Shown: positions 51,168 to 61,677, counted from the first letter of the stretch. The stretch is DNA of 64,000 nucleotides from Gammaproteobacteria bacterium (GCA_015491865.1 WFVD01000004.1:81294-145293); one strand, 5' to 3'. A program made the numbers and translations. Notes: generated from the letters alone by a model not told the origin.

Positions 51168-53183
51168 CTATCCATTTTGTTCATTTTCAAGCCAGGCCTG
51201 AAACATCAGTACATCCCACAGGTAATATTGCCAGTTATGTCGCCCGCCAAGGTGCTCCGCCCACATATTACGGATGGGCCCGGGATTAAAGAAACCCTCG
51301 TCACGGAGACGCTGTTCATTCAATAACGCCTCAGCCCAATCACGTAAAGGGCCTCGCAACCAGTGGTCAATAGGTACTCCAAAGCCCATTTTTGGACGTT
51401 CTATTAACGCTTTCGGAACGTACTGATAGAGCACCTGCCGCAATAGCCATTTACCCTCACCACCCCGAATCTTCATTGACAATGGGATAGTGGCTGCAAA
51501 CTCAACGACCCGATGATCCAGCATCGGAACTCGAGACTCAAGACTGACCCCCATGCTGGCTCGATCAACTTTAACCAGAATATCATCAGGCAGATAGGAG
51601 ACCGTATCCAGAAACATCATGCACCGAGTAAAATCAGGCAATTCAGCCCATTGCGACGGATCTGTTAATACCGTTCTGGGTTCTTCTCCACCCAGGACAA
51701 CGCTTGCCGGATCCTTCCAGTGAGAGACCAGACGTAAGTACATCGCCTCAGGAGTGGCTACATCCAGTATTTCGGCTAACTTATGCAACTTATCGCCTGC
51801 CTGGCGCTGCTGCAATCTGGCAGGCAATACAAACGAGAAGAGTTTGAACAGGAAGTCCCAATTCTGGGGCGGCACCACCTTTAACAGCCTGGCGACTGCA
51901 TGCCGCACCCATCGAGGCATCCAGCCAATTCTCTTCCAGATAGCACGTCCCCAGAAATAGCGATTATAGCCAGCAAAGAGTTCATCTCCTCCATCCCCTG
52001 ACAAACTAACCGTTACCGATTGTTTCGCCATTTGTGAAACCAGAAACGTAGGGATCTGTGAGGAATCAGAAAATGGCTCACTATAAAGTGTTGGCAGCCG
52101 AGGAATCACTGCCATTGCCTGTTGTGGCGAAACATAAAGCTCTGTATGGTCCGTTCCAAGATGGTCAGCTACTCGTTTTGCATGGATCGCCTCATTGTAT
52201 TCCGCCTCATTAAAACCAATAGTGAAGGTCTTGACCGGCTCCATGCTCTGCGCCTGCATCAGCGCTACAATGAGCGAAGAGTCAATGCCTCCGGAAAGAA
52301 ATGCTCCAAGCGGGACATCGGCAGACATCTGGCGTTTAACCACATCGCGCAAGAGCGTATCGAGGCTTTTTGTCGCCTCAGACTCACTCCCTGTGAACGG
52401 TCTCGCCTCACCGTCTTCTACAACACTTCTAGCCGACCAGTAAGAAACAGGCGAAAATCCCACGCCACCATCAGCCACTGGATGCGGGCAGAGGCCCACC
52501 CCGGCGGCGGGATGATCGATACTAATCGTCAAACGACAACCGGCAGACAGCTTGTAAATACCAGAGTAAATTGAATAGGGTGCGGGCACATAGTTGTGGC
52601 GCATATAGAGTGCCAATGAGTCCCTGTTTATCTGAGCACACCAGCCGGGGTGTACTTTTAAAGCTGCAAGCTCCGATGCAAATACCAGGGTATTATCGAG
52701 CCACCCATAATATAGCGGCTTTTCCCCCATGCGATCTCGGACCAGATGTAGTCGCCGTTTTTTTCTATCCCACAGAGCAAAGGCAAACATTCCGTCAAAG
52801 CGCTGTACTGCCTTATCGAGTCCCCACTGGTCAATCGCTGCTAGCATCACTTCTGTGTCAGAGTGGCCACGCCATTGCATCCCCTCCTCTTTACCACCAT
52901 GTGTCAACTCTTCCCGTAATGCCTGGAAATTATAGACCTCACCATTAAAAATAATCACATAACGAGAGGATGCAGAGATCATTGGTTGATGACCGCTAGG
53001 CTTGAGGTCATGAATAGAGAGACGACGATGTGCAAGTGCAACCGTTACACGCGCATCACACCAGACACCTGAGTCATCCGGCCCACGGTGATAGAGTGTG
53101 TCCGCCATGCGGCGTACGATTGACTGCGCTTCGGCCTCATCGACAGTACATTGAAAATCTAGAAAACCAGCTATACCGCACAT
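51168..53183 (-). CDS. Glutamine-hydrolysing asparagine synthase-like amidotransferase
   Basis: The protein begins MCGIAGF, so Cys2 is the class II glutaminase nucleophile, and has an N-terminal Ntn domain (RGPDDSGVW, FNGEVYNFQALREEL). The C-terminal ATP-dependent synthetase domain has SGGIDSS and SLSGDGGDELFAGY. It is 671 residues, longer than E. coli AsnB. In polysaccharide clusters such proteins often amidate uronic acids or sugar substituents. It lies between two GT4 genes and overlaps the upstream one by 13 bases, so a cluster role is likely. Confidence 0.88.
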   Translation of the reverse strand: MCGIAGFLDFQCTVDEAEAQSIVRRMADTLYHRGPDDSGVWCDARVTVALAHRRLSIHDLKPSGHQPMISASSRYVIIFNGEVYNFQALREELTHGGKEEGMQWRGHSDTEVMLAAIDQWGLDKAVQRFDGMFAFALWDRKKRRLHLVRDRMGEKPLYYGWLDNTLVFASELAALKVHPGWCAQINRDSLALYMRHNYVPAPYSIYSGIYKLSAGCRLTISIDHPAAGVGLCPHPVADGGVGFSPVSYWSARSVVEDGEARPFTGSESEATKSLDTLLRDVVKRQMSADVPLGAFLSGGIDSSLIVALMQAQSMEPVKTFTIGFNEAEYNEAIHAKRVADHLGTDHTELYVSPQQAMAVIPRLPTLYSEPFSDSSQIPTFLVSQMAKQSVTVSLSGDGGDELFAGYNRYFWGRAIWKRIGWMPRWVRHAVARLLKVVPPQNWDFLFKLFSFVLPARLQQRQAGDKLHKLAEILDVATPEAMYLRLVSHWKDPASVVLGGEEPRTVLTDPSQWAELPDFTRCMMFLDTVSYLPDDILVKVDRASMGVSLESRVPMLDHRVVEFAATIPLSMKIRGGEGKWLLRQVLYQYVPKALIERPKMGFGVPIDHWLRGPLRDWAEALLNEQRLRDEGFFNPGPIRNMWAEHLGGRHNWQYYLWDVLMFQAWLENEQNG

Positions 53184-54316
53184 TCAGAAAGGGTCTCCTC
53201 GTAGAGATGATGATAGCGAGCAGTAATAGTGGGAAGATCATAGTGCTGTTCAACACGTTGTCGCGCAGATAGACCCAGTCTCTTTCTGCTTTCAACCGGA
53301 AGACTCAATAATTTCTTTAGCCTGCTTGCTAACATTTGAGGGTCGTCAGGCGTGACAACTTCTCCAGTATCACCAACAATTATCGCTGAATCACCTACAT
53401 CCGTCACAACAGCTGGCACACCACACGCCATCGCTTCACCAACAACGTTAGGAAAAGCTTCGCCATAGCTCGACGAAGAGACTGCGACATCAAAGGCAGC
53501 GGTTAAACGGGGAATATCATCACGCTCACCAAGCAGATGAAAAACATGTTCTAATCCGGCCTCACTAAGCCAGGAGGTCAGCAAACGATTATTCCAGCTT
53601 ATTCCTTTACCGCATAGAAGGTAGTGCACGTCAGGATAAGTGCTATGAACTAAACGGCAGGCATTAATAAAGCCTTGATGATCTTTTTGTGGATCAAAGC
53701 GCGCTACCAGCCCAACCAGTATGGTCGTTGTATCCACAGCCAGTTCTTTTCTTACTGCGTGATAGGCGCCACTATCAGGCATAAATCTTTTCGTATCAAA
53801 ACCATTTGGAATAACAATCATCTTCTTTTCAGTATAGCCAAGCTGATGATGAAGCTCTGCCGCGACATGGGAGCAGCAGACAATCCGAGCTGGGAGTCTC
53901 GAAGAAAGCCTGGCACATAACCTCACCAGCCAGATAGTCGTTTTTTTGCTACTAGCAGCATCAAGTGTGCTATTTCGTATCCCCCAGAGCACGGGTATAC
54001 CACCAGCCAGCTTGGCCGCTATGCCAGCAACGAAATCGGCATGATACATCCAGCTCTGCACAATATCAGGGGATTCTCGGCGTAACATTTTCGCCAGATT
54101 AAAGAATGCAGCAGGGCCAGGCACACCTCTCTTCATTCCTAATGCAAAAACAGGAACGCCAATCGCCCGGATTCTTTCACCTACTGGGCCGATGTCAGTT
54201 AATGAAATGACAACTTGTGAGTAGTGCTCCGGGTTTCCTCTCGAGAGCAGTTTATACAGCATCATCTCTGCACCGCCAGTCCCCAGCCCCGTTATAACAT
54301 GGACTATTTTATTCAT
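53171..54316 (-). CDS. Glycosyltransferase family 4
   Basis: This is a 381-residue GT-B transferase. It opens with VHVITGLGTGGAEMMLYKLL and has the donor-site region VGLVARFDPQKDHQGFINA followed by SSSYGEAFPNVVGEAMACGVPAVVTDVGDS. This is the retaining GT4 pattern. Donor and acceptor are unknown. It is coupled to the unknown 279-residue gene before it and to asnB after it. Confidence 0.88.
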   Translation of the reverse strand: MNKIVHVITGLGTGGAEMMLYKLLSRGNPEHYSQVVISLTDIGPVGERIRAIGVPVFALGMKRGVPGPAAFFNLAKMLRRESPDIVQSWMYHADFVAGIAAKLAGGIPVLWGIRNSTLDAASSKKTTIWLVRLCARLSSRLPARIVCCSHVAAELHHQLGYTEKKMIVIPNGFDTKRFMPDSGAYHAVRKELAVDTTTILVGLVARFDPQKDHQGFINACRLVHSTYPDVHYLLCGKGISWNNRLLTSWLSEAGLEHVFHLLGERDDIPRLTAAFDVAVSSSSYGEAFPNVVGEAMACGVPAVVTDVGDSAIIVGDTGEVVTPDDPQMLASRLKKLLSLPVESRKRLGLSARQRVEQHYDLPTITARYHHLYEETLSECAV

Positions 54317-55155
54317 TATTTAGGGCTAAAAAAACCAGGAAACACTGCTGCCACTCTCTTTTTAATCCTGTACCTGTTTTTTCCCTGGAGAAAAGGAAAG
54401 AGCGCCAGTAAAGGAGCAAATAACCGCCTTGCCTGTGCTGAACGGATAAACAGGGCCCAGGGGCTTTCAATCGCTCTTGTGTCAAGGTCAAGGGGAACCT
54501 GCTCATACTTACAAAAATCAACCGCTTCTGCGCACCATTTTCCACGCACAATAACATGGCGATACCGGAAGGGTTCGTCCTGTGAACTATTTACGCATAA
54601 AAAAGGTTGCTCTAGCTCATCCGAACGACGAGAACCCAGTAGCTCTAATTCCCACGGCGATTCCCCGCTGCGTAACAACCCAAGCAGCACGCGCTTATCC
54701 CAAATGGCAACTTGAAGAGAGAGGCGGTAGTCAGCCCCTTTATTTATAATGCCGAGCCTGCCGTTGTCATCACAACATCGGTCCGGAGCTGGATTTGCAA
54801 CCAACCTCATATAACCGGCAGAGACCTGTTTAAAATAAGCAACGTACTGGTTAAGCTGCTTAGTATCAACATCAGCGTCTAAAAAAAAATCCTCCAGCAT
54901 TAGTAAAATCAGTGGCTCGTTGATCACGGTTAATGCTTCATCTAATAACGAAGAAAAATCACGCCCCTCCCCCAGACAAAGACTCTGGACACGCCTATCT
55001 TCAAACTTCTCTTTTTCTGTAATTAGATAAACTGGATATGGGCAATCGGCCCAGTACTTAAAAAATAGCGTGAAAAACGGTGTCCAGACATCTTTAAATT
55101 TATCGCACGATGAGATCATCACCGCAACGCTATCTCTGGGTCTATTATCAGTCAT
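54316..55155 (-). CDS. Putative glycosyltransferase, unrecognised family
   Basis: This 279-residue soluble protein has no firm family match that I can name. Its opening (ISSCDKFKDVWTPFFTLFFKYWADCPYPVYLITEKEKF) and a later LLMLEDFFLDADVD resemble GT-A-type sugar transferases, where acidic residues would bind a metal. It sits between a GT4 gene and wzx in a polysaccharide operon. A transferase role is inference. It could instead be a modifying enzyme. Confidence 0.6.
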   Translation of the reverse strand: MTDNRPRDSVAVMISSCDKFKDVWTPFFTLFFKYWADCPYPVYLITEKEKFEDRRVQSLCLGEGRDFSSLLDEALTVINEPLILLMLEDFFLDADVDTKQLNQYVAYFKQVSAGYMRLVANPAPDRCCDDNGRLGIINKGADYRLSLQVAIWDKRVLLGLLRSGESPWELELLGSRRSDELEQPFLCVNSSQDEPFRYRHVIVRGKWCAEAVDFCKYEQVPLDLDTRAIESPWALFIRSAQARRLFAPLLALFPFLQGKNRYRIKKRVAAVFPGFFSPK

Positions 55156-55167
55156 TAATCTATCTAA

Positions 55168-56682
55168 CTACTTTGAAATAAGGGCTTTAATTTTATTATT
55201 CAGCCATGGTCGAACTAAAGAGGCGCTCATTGCTGCCATAATAATTGCGATACTACAGATAATAAAAACGGCTATCACTACTCCCAGCTTACTGTAGAAA
55301 TCGCTCGCCTCTACAGGAAAAAACAACCATCCTGCCCAGACTATTAGGAATGCCGCTATACCTGGCGGTATTATATCATTGAATAACCAGCGCCTTAGCT
55401 GGCCAACCATAAATTTCTGATGCATCAAATAAACCCCAGCACAGAGATAGCAGAGTTCCACCAGCATCAGGCTTGCTGCAGCCCCCACAGTGCCATATAC
55501 AGGAACAACCAGCATAAGCAGGGCTAATAGAAAAACTAACATGATGAGCCTTAAACGCAAGAGAAGAGATACAGTGCCATAGGCCAGCTGTAATGCCATG
55601 GGCATACTCATCATGCCGTTAAATAATACGCTCAAAACAAGCAGACTGAGCAACATAAAGCTCTCATTTGCAATCAACTGCTCTCCCGTCCATATGTACA
55701 TCACATCATAGGAGAAAAAGGCAATCGAACAGAAAACAGGAATCGTAATAACAGCTATTATCTGACAACCACGATGATATGTTTTCTGTAGATTTAATTC
55801 ATTTCTATCTTCAATAAGCTGAGTTAATCGTGGAAAAAGGGCTGAATATATCGGCGTAATAAACATGAATAGCCCCATAGCGATAGTAGCGGCCAACACA
55901 TAGTAGCCAAAATATTCCAGTGGTAATAAGGCACTCAAGATGACTTTGTCAGCTTGAGAGAATAGCGTATTGACTAAGCCAATCCCCCCCATACCAGCAG
56001 CAAAAGAAAAAAGCCCCTTAATGATTGCCCACTGAAAACGAGGCCGCCCTGCAGCCGATGGTAGACTCCGCCACAGGATGGTGCCAGTAACCACAGACTG
56101 GATGAAGGCAATAGATAAATGCCAGGCGAAAAACAGCTCGATAGAGGGGGAATAGAGCCATAATATCAATGCCGCACCTGCAAACCGAACGGTGACAAAT
56201 ATCATTGATAATGAGTTAGCTAACACCTGCTTCTGTAGCCCATACAGACCACTCGCATAAAGATTATTAGGAAACTGAACCGCAAGCGCCACTCCCATTA
56301 ATATGACAATATATTCAAGCTCTTCAGTAGAGAAAGCTGATGAATTAAGCCAGTAGCCAGCAATAAAAGGGGCGATTAAAAATAGCAGTAACAACATCGA
56401 GATGGCTAAAAGCCAATACATCACTTCTAATGTGCGTAACGTATCTCTCATTAAACTCGTAGCACTAGAGACTGAGAGACGAGCCAACTCCCGAGTCAGG
56501 CTCATGCTCAAACCAAAATCAAGCAGGAAAAGCGTTGCTTGGAGTGTACCAAAAAAACCAATTAACCCATAAGCCTCCATTCCAAGAAGATGGATGTAGA
56601 TCGGGGTGAATATGATAAAGATGATCGACGACCAACCACGGCCAAGAAAATTTGCCAGTATGTTTCGGGTAACAACAGACAC
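55168..56682 (-). CDS. wzx: Wzx-type polysaccharide flippase
   Basis: This 504-residue polytopic protein of the MATE/MOP superfamily has about 12-14 membrane helices. Its N-terminus (NILANFLGRGWSSIIFIIFTPIYI) is typical of polysaccharide flippases. It would flip the undecaprenyl-linked repeat unit to the periplasm for polymerisation by Wzy. It lies beside the glycosyltransferases and the wzy-like gene. Confidence 0.88.
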   Translation of the reverse strand: MSVVTRNILANFLGRGWSSIIFIIFTPIYIHLLGMEAYGLIGFFGTLQATLFLLDFGLSMSLTRELARLSVSSATSLMRDTLRTLEVMYWLLAISMLLLLFLIAPFIAGYWLNSSAFSTEELEYIVILMGVALAVQFPNNLYASGLYGLQKQVLANSLSMIFVTVRFAGAALILWLYSPSIELFFAWHLSIAFIQSVVTGTILWRSLPSAAGRPRFQWAIIKGLFSFAAGMGGIGLVNTLFSQADKVILSALLPLEYFGYYVLAATIAMGLFMFITPIYSALFPRLTQLIEDRNELNLQKTYHRGCQIIAVITIPVFCSIAFFSYDVMYIWTGEQLIANESFMLLSLLVLSVLFNGMMSMPMALQLAYGTVSLLLRLRLIMLVFLLALLMLVVPVYGTVGAAASLMLVELCYLCAGVYLMHQKFMVGQLRRWLFNDIIPPGIAAFLIVWAGWLFFPVEASDFYSKLGVVIAVFIICSIAIIMAAMSASLVRPWLNNKIKALISK

Positions 56683-56687
56683 CTGCT

Positions 56688-57827
56688 TTACGACCTTAAT
56701 TTCAACAAAAGATGCTCGCTATTAATATACAAGGCGTGTTGACTATAGTTCTCACTGATCCAGCCATGCATCGCCGTAGCTGTAGCATCAGGATCATTTG
56801 GCTGATTTATCAGCATATCATGCCAGGCGGCCATTAATGCATCGGGATTCGCTGGAGGAACCACCCGACCAAATTTACCGACAATCTCAGCCGCATCCCC
56901 CACATCAGTCACAACAGCGGGGATACCACACGCCATTGCCTCAGCAACAACATTGGGAAAACCCTCGCCATAATGAGAACTTAATGTAAACAGGTCCATC
57001 GCGTTGTATATTGACGCCATATCAGAACACCCTTTCAACCATATCAGGTGCTCTGCAAGCCCCAATTTTTCAGCTTCTGATGCCAGTAGCTGTCTATACT
57101 CCTCAGGACCATCACCCACACAGACAAAACGAACATGATCAAGCTTATCTTTTAAACCTGCAGCGGCCAATAAGAAAGTGCCATAACCTTTCATAGGGTC
57201 CAGGCGTCCTACCAGTCCAATCAGCTGTTGACCATCAGTGATATTTAGCGCCTGCCTGACCTCCTCTCTTTTCACATTATCGGGCTTGAAATACTGTGTA
57301 TCAATGCCGTTCTGAACAACAAAAAGTTTACCCACAGGAAAGCCTTTCTTTGTTGCATGATTAAGCCCGGCAAAAGAGTTAACAATAATCAGATCTGCAC
57401 GCTGAGAAAGCCTGCGTTCCAGGGTATAACTCAGACGAGAGAGATAATCATAATTTCCTGTCTGCATGTCGGAGGCTCTAACGCCCCACGCTACCTTTAT
57501 TTGAGGAAACCTGAATTTAATCAGTGTGCATAACAGATTAGGGACGGCCAGATAACCGTGAATGATATCAGGGGATCGCTGCTGAATAAGCCGGGATAAG
57601 CGCTGGAGAAATGAGAAAATATCCCAACGACCACGTTTACCGAGTGAAATAACCTCGACCCCACTCCCCCTCAGCAAATGAGTCAGCGGGCCACCCGGAT
57701 AAAACAGAGCAACGGCTACCTTATGGCCCCGTTTTTTTAGCCCAACGGCAAGTACAGCTAGCTGGCGCTCTGCGCCACCATGCTCAAGCGATCGCGCAAT
57801 GAACAGAATATCGAGTAACTTAGTCAC
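56688..57827 (-). CDS. Glycosyltransferase family 4
   Basis: This GT-B transferase has the opening LLDILFIARSLEHGGAERQLAVLA and the family donor region (GLVGRLDPMKGYGTFLLAA, SSHYGEGFPNVVAEAMACGIPAVVTDVGDA). The track start (57875) overlaps the preceding GT2 gene by 37 bases. I prefer GTG 57827, which gives about 379 residues and the typical N-terminus. No strong ribosome-binding site is visible. It resembles the GT4 at 53171 and may be a paralogue. Confidence 0.85.
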   Translation of the reverse strand: MTKLLDILFIARSLEHGGAERQLAVLAVGLKKRGHKVAVALFYPGGPLTHLLRGSGVEVISLGKRGRWDIFSFLQRLSRLIQQRSPDIIHGYLAVPNLLCTLIKFRFPQIKVAWGVRASDMQTGNYDYLSRLSYTLERRLSQRADLIIVNSFAGLNHATKKGFPVGKLFVVQNGIDTQYFKPDNVKREEVRQALNITDGQQLIGLVGRLDPMKGYGTFLLAAAGLKDKLDHVRFVCVGDGPEEYRQLLASEAEKLGLAEHLIWLKGCSDMASIYNAMDLFTLSSHYGEGFPNVVAEAMACGIPAVVTDVGDAAEIVGKFGRVVPPANPDALMAAWHDMLINQPNDPDATATAMHGWISENYSQHALYINSEHLLLKLRS

Positions 57828-57838
57828 ATAAAAACCCG

Positions 57839-58777
57839 TTATCGCTCGCCTGTTCCAGAGCGAGCTTCTCGCCACAAATCATATCTGGAAATACAGTACC
57901 CAGGAATTAAGGCGAAAAGCCATAACACCTTTGCTCCAGGAGCATGTAATCGAGAGTACTGTTCAAACAGAGAGTCGTCGGCCAACAGCGATAATCTTGT
58001 GTAAGAGATTGCATTTTTAATGAACTGTGTGGGTGAGTATCTAAACCAGTCAATATCCGCATCTATAAAGAGGGCGTAGTACTCCCTTGTCCCAGTTCTT
58101 GAAAAAACCGACTTCTGAGTAAGCTGCGCGCCAGCATCATGATAATAGACTCTTAAAGGTTCATTAACGAAGCGCGTCTTATAGTCTCGTGCAATACGAT
58201 TCCATACAACTGATTCGGGAACAAATTTCTGCCCCTGGTACTCAGGAAATGGGTATTTTTTCAGTACATCCCGTCGGTGAAAACCCCATTTCTCCCCTGC
58301 CACCTTATATTTATAAGTAATTTCTAATGTATCTGAATCAAAAACATCTTCTGGAAAAAAATCACCGATCACCTCACCATGCTGATCTTCACAAAGGGCT
58401 GTTACCGCAGAAAAGCCCGCTTTCTCATCTTCTGGGATAGCCTCCCAGTGAAACAGAAAACGTTCAAGCGCCGTTGCTTTGAAAGCATCATCTGAATCGG
58501 CTGTCAGAAACAGTTCACCCAGAGCCTCTTTTACTCCTCGATTAAAGGCAACATGCTTACCAGCATTCTCTTGATAAAAATAGCGAATGGGAAAAGTTGA
58601 CTCTTTTCGCCACCCCTTAATTAGGTCAGCGCTTCTGTCACTGGAGCCATCGTCAATGATCAACCACTCAAAATCAGTAAACGTTTGTGACTGTAAACTT
58701 TCATATACTCTTATTAGCGTATGAGAGCGGTTATATGACGGGGTAAATACAGTAAATTTATGCTGGTAGCTCGCCAT
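57839..58777 (-). CDS. Glycosyltransferase family 2
   Basis: This is a 312-residue GT-A inverting transferase. It has VFTPSYNRSHTLIRVYESL, the diphosphate site IDDGSSDRSADLI, and the metal-binding TADSDDAF (a DxD variant). The C-terminus (FALIPGYCISRYDLW) carries a hydrophobic stretch. The sugar is unknown. It lies between the wzy-like gene and a GT4. Confidence 0.88.
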   Translation of the reverse strand: MASYQHKFTVFTPSYNRSHTLIRVYESLQSQTFTDFEWLIIDDGSSDRSADLIKGWRKESTFPIRYFYQENAGKHVAFNRGVKEALGELFLTADSDDAFKATALERFLFHWEAIPEDEKAGFSAVTALCEDQHGEVIGDFFPEDVFDSDTLEITYKYKVAGEKWGFHRRDVLKKYPFPEYQGQKFVPESVVWNRIARDYKTRFVNEPLRVYYHDAGAQLTQKSVFSRTGTREYYALFIDADIDWFRYSPTQFIKNAISYTRLSLLADDSLFEQYSRLHAPGAKVLWLFALIPGYCISRYDLWREARSGTGER

Positions 58778-58809
58778 AATTTTATTGGAAAGCTATGCAG
58801 CACACCTCT

Positions 58810-60120
58810 TTATGTGGATATAGCTGCATGCGACGCCCTCTCTTTTGCATGATCATGCCTCAACCTCCATGCTAGCGATAGTACAAAGAAAAATAGATAA
58901 TGAAGTGGAGAGACTCGCATAAGACTCCACTCGCCCATCTGCTGCAGTGCAATCCCACCTAGCATCATTAGTATCCATAATGCGAGAAACGAACGGTTCT
59001 TATTGAGATGCCACTCACCAAACAGGACCCTAACAGCAATCACTGCTCCACTTATCCATAATAAGAAAAATGGCACCGCACCCACAACACCCGTCTCACC
59101 AAATAGCCCAACGACCACATTAAGCGGTGTCTCGACAAGCTCACCTTTTAGAAATTCCGCAGTAGCGCCAAATCCAATACCAAACCAGGGGTGTGCTTTT
59201 AATTGCTCCCAGTAAACCAACCAGATAGGAAACCGACCACTCGTAACATCATTCTGATGCAATCTTAAGAAACTATATAAGCGATCACCCAGGATAAAAT
59301 AAAAAACCCCACCTGCAACTACAATCGAAAAACCCACTATGATCCAGAAACAGCTGGGCTTCTTATAGTACTCATATCCAAGATATAAAATAACAGCGGA
59401 AAAAAGAAGCAGCGCCCACCCCAACCAGAGGAACGATGCACGGGAATTAGTCATATAGAAAACAAATAGCAATATAGGCAACAGGATAAATAATAGCAGA
59501 GACCGACCTAAACGAGAGCGAGCCATAAGCAAAAAGTACATCCCGGTAACAATACCAACCACGCAGATCCAACCAAGGTCATTCGCCTCATTAAATAAAA
59601 ATGACCAGCGTAGACCATGGAGGTGGTTGATAAAACCGACTGCTCCAAAATTCACAGGGCCATACCACTGAAGAAATAGTGTTCCAAAGGCACAAATAAC
59701 CGACACTGCGAACAATGGTATTAATATTTTTTTATTCTTAGCACCTACCCCTAGGATAATAAAGGGAAGTGTCGTGATAAAAATAATTGCTAATAGCCGA
59801 AGTGAATAAATGGGGGAAGGGGCATTAACCGCCGAAGGAATTATGGCTAGAAACATCACCATTAATAGAAAAAGATAGTGGTAATAACACCTAACAAAGA
59901 GCCTCTTCTGCGGTATAGAGGTGATAAGGATAGCCAATACTGAAAGTGTCAGCATAAAAAATATGTATTGACCATAAGGGATATTCTCCCGTACGCCATC
60001 CGACAAGTTTGGCATAACACTCAGCAGTATCACTGCCCCGCACCAGAGAAACCACAAAGAGAGCTGAGGAGAGCGCAGAATGATAACGGGGGTGGTCCGA
60101 CCAGCTTCAGAAAAAGTCAC
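58810..60120 (-). CDS. O-antigen polymerase/ligase family protein (Wzy/WaaL)
   Basis: This 436-residue protein has about ten to twelve membrane helices. A large periplasmic loop near the end carries the family motif (GIGFGATAEFLKGE, then PLNVVVGLFGETGVVGAV). Its place in the cluster next to wzx suggests a Wzy polymerase, although WaaL-type ligases share the same domain and cannot be excluded. The start is probably GTG 60120. Confidence 0.85.
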   Translation of the reverse strand: MTFSEAGRTTPVIILRSPQLSLWFLWCGAVILLSVMPNLSDGVRENIPYGQYIFFMLTLSVLAILITSIPQKRLFVRCYYHYLFLLMVMFLAIIPSAVNAPSPIYSLRLLAIIFITTLPFIILGVGAKNKKILIPLFAVSVICAFGTLFLQWYGPVNFGAVGFINHLHGLRWSFLFNEANDLGWICVVGIVTGMYFLLMARSRLGRSLLLFILLPILLFVFYMTNSRASFLWLGWALLLFSAVILYLGYEYYKKPSCFWIIVGFSIVVAGGVFYFILGDRLYSFLRLHQNDVTSGRFPIWLVYWEQLKAHPWFGIGFGATAEFLKGELVETPLNVVVGLFGETGVVGAVPFFLLWISGAVIAVRVLFGEWHLNKNRSFLALWILMMLGGIALQQMGEWSLMRVSPLHYLFFFVLSLAWRLRHDHAKERASHAAIST

Positions 60121-60157
60121 TATCAGTTTCCAAGTAATAATCCTTTATCATCAAACA

Positions 60158-61567
60158 TTAATAAGCACTCTTATCGGTAAAGCCTCGAAGGATCGTCAAG
60201 GCGATTATCTTTAGATCAAACCAGATAGACCAGTTCTCAATATAGTAAAGATCATATTCAACACGTTTTTTCATTTTATCCAGCGTATCCGTTTCGCCAC
60301 GCCAGCCATTAATTTGTGCCCAGCCAGTAATTCCTGGCTTTACCTTATGGCGCTGCATATAGGCATCTACCATGTCTTTATACTGTTCAGTATGCTCCAT
60401 GGCATGAGGACGAGGCCCAACAATTGACATACGACCCTGCAATACATTGAAAAACTGGGGAAGCTCATCCAGACTTGTGCGCCGTAGAAAAGCACCAATC
60501 GAGGTGATGCGAGGATCATTTCTTGATGCCTGGGTCACAGTCCCCTTGTTTTCCTGATGAACAGCCATCGTTCGAAATTTATACACTTTTATTGGCTTTC
60601 CATCCCATCCATGGCGCCGCTGCCTAAATAACACGGGGCCTGAAGAGCTGAGTTTAACTGCAATCGCAATCACAAACATAACGGGACTAATCAGGATCAG
60701 GATGACCAGTGATAACAGACGATCAGAAACCCCTTTAATCACTCTATTCACACCCACCATGGGTGTCGAATTTAAGTTCATCACAGGAATTCCGGCTACT
60801 GATGAGACCGAGTGCCTCAGCAGCCTGAAACCGAAGATATCGGGCACAAAACGGACCGTTACCGTATGATGACGCAGCTCAAATAGTATCTCTTTCACTC
60901 TGGCTTCAGCACGCAGCGGCAATGCTACCCAGACCTCATCAATTTTTCGGCGAGTCATTAGTTTCAGCAGTGAGTTGATATCGCCTCTAACCCTGACACC
61001 ATCAAGCACATGATGGTGAAGCCTGCTGTTATCGTCATAAAGCCCAACCACTTTCAGACCTGTCCACGAGGCTTCGTTGATTCGACGCACAACCTCACGC
61101 CCTAGCTCTCCTGCACCAATAACTGCGATTGAGCGGGTGTTAAATCCTTTTTGCCTGATCCAACGCAATGCAAAACGGAGAAAGACGTGATAGGCCATTA
61201 ACAGCATCCACGACAATAGCGCCCAGCCACCGAGCCACAGGCGAGAATAATCTGAGCTGGTTTTTGTGACAAACCCCAGTAAGATCAGGATCAGAATCAC
61301 ACCAATCAATGCGAGCGTTACGCGACGCATCTCGCTTATCAGTAAACCACCACGCCACGATTGATAGATCCCAGCTGAAGAGAAAGCGAGCGGCACCAGC
61401 AATAGCGCAATCAACGTCGCCATCTGATAATTCATTGACATCTCCCAGCTGTCAAACCGCCAGAAATATGTCAATAGCGCAGCAAACAATACCATCAAGA
61501 CATCGCCTGTCCGCATGACTAATGAGAACACCACTGAATGCTCTCTTAAAATTCCGCTCCTAAACAC
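60158..61567 (-). CDS. Undecaprenyl-phosphate sugar phosphotransferase, WcaJ-like
   Basis: This polyprenyl-phosphate hexose-1-phosphate transferase initiates a polysaccharide repeat. It has four or five N-terminal membrane segments, a CoA-binding-like middle ([17 protein letters not shown]), a re-entrant helix ([14 protein letters not shown]) and the catalytic domain ([64 protein letters not shown]). The substrate is probably UDP-glucose. Together with the WbpL-like enzyme it gives the cluster two initiators. Confidence 0.9.
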   Translation of the reverse strand: MFRSGILREHSVVFSLVMRTGDVLMVLFAALLTYFWRFDSWEMSMNYQMATLIALLLVPLAFSSAGIYQSWRGGLLISEMRRVTLALIGVILILILLGFVTKTSSDYSRLWLGGWALLSWMLLMAYHVFLRFALRWIRQKGFNTRSIAVIGAGELGREVVRRINEASWTGLKVVGLYDDNSRLHHHVLDGVRVRGDINSLLKLMTRRKIDEVWVALPLRAEARVKEILFELRHHTVTVRFVPDIFGFRLLRHSVSSVAGIPVMNLNSTPMVGVNRVIKGVSDRLLSLVILILISPVMFVIAIAVKLSSSGPVLFRQRRHGWDGKPIKVYKFRTMAVHQENKGTVTQASRNDPRITSIGAFLRRTSLDELPQFFNVLQGRMSIVGPRPHAMEHTEQYKDMVDAYMQRHKVKPGITGWAQINGWRGETDTLDKMKKRVEYDLYYIENWSIWFDLKIIALTILRGFTDKSAY

Positions 61568-61677
61568 CTAAAGTAATCTCATCTTCCAGGGTGGCTATCC
61601 GCCTGACTTCAGGGGGATAAATTCGACTGAACGGGGATTTTATAGAAAAAAAAGGGGGAGGTATATGAACAACTCAC

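Noticed and set aside
54224-54715. 163-codon plus-strand ORF opposite the GT4 and unknown transferase genes
   Set aside because: It is antisense to two overlapping cluster genes and has no recognisable domain.
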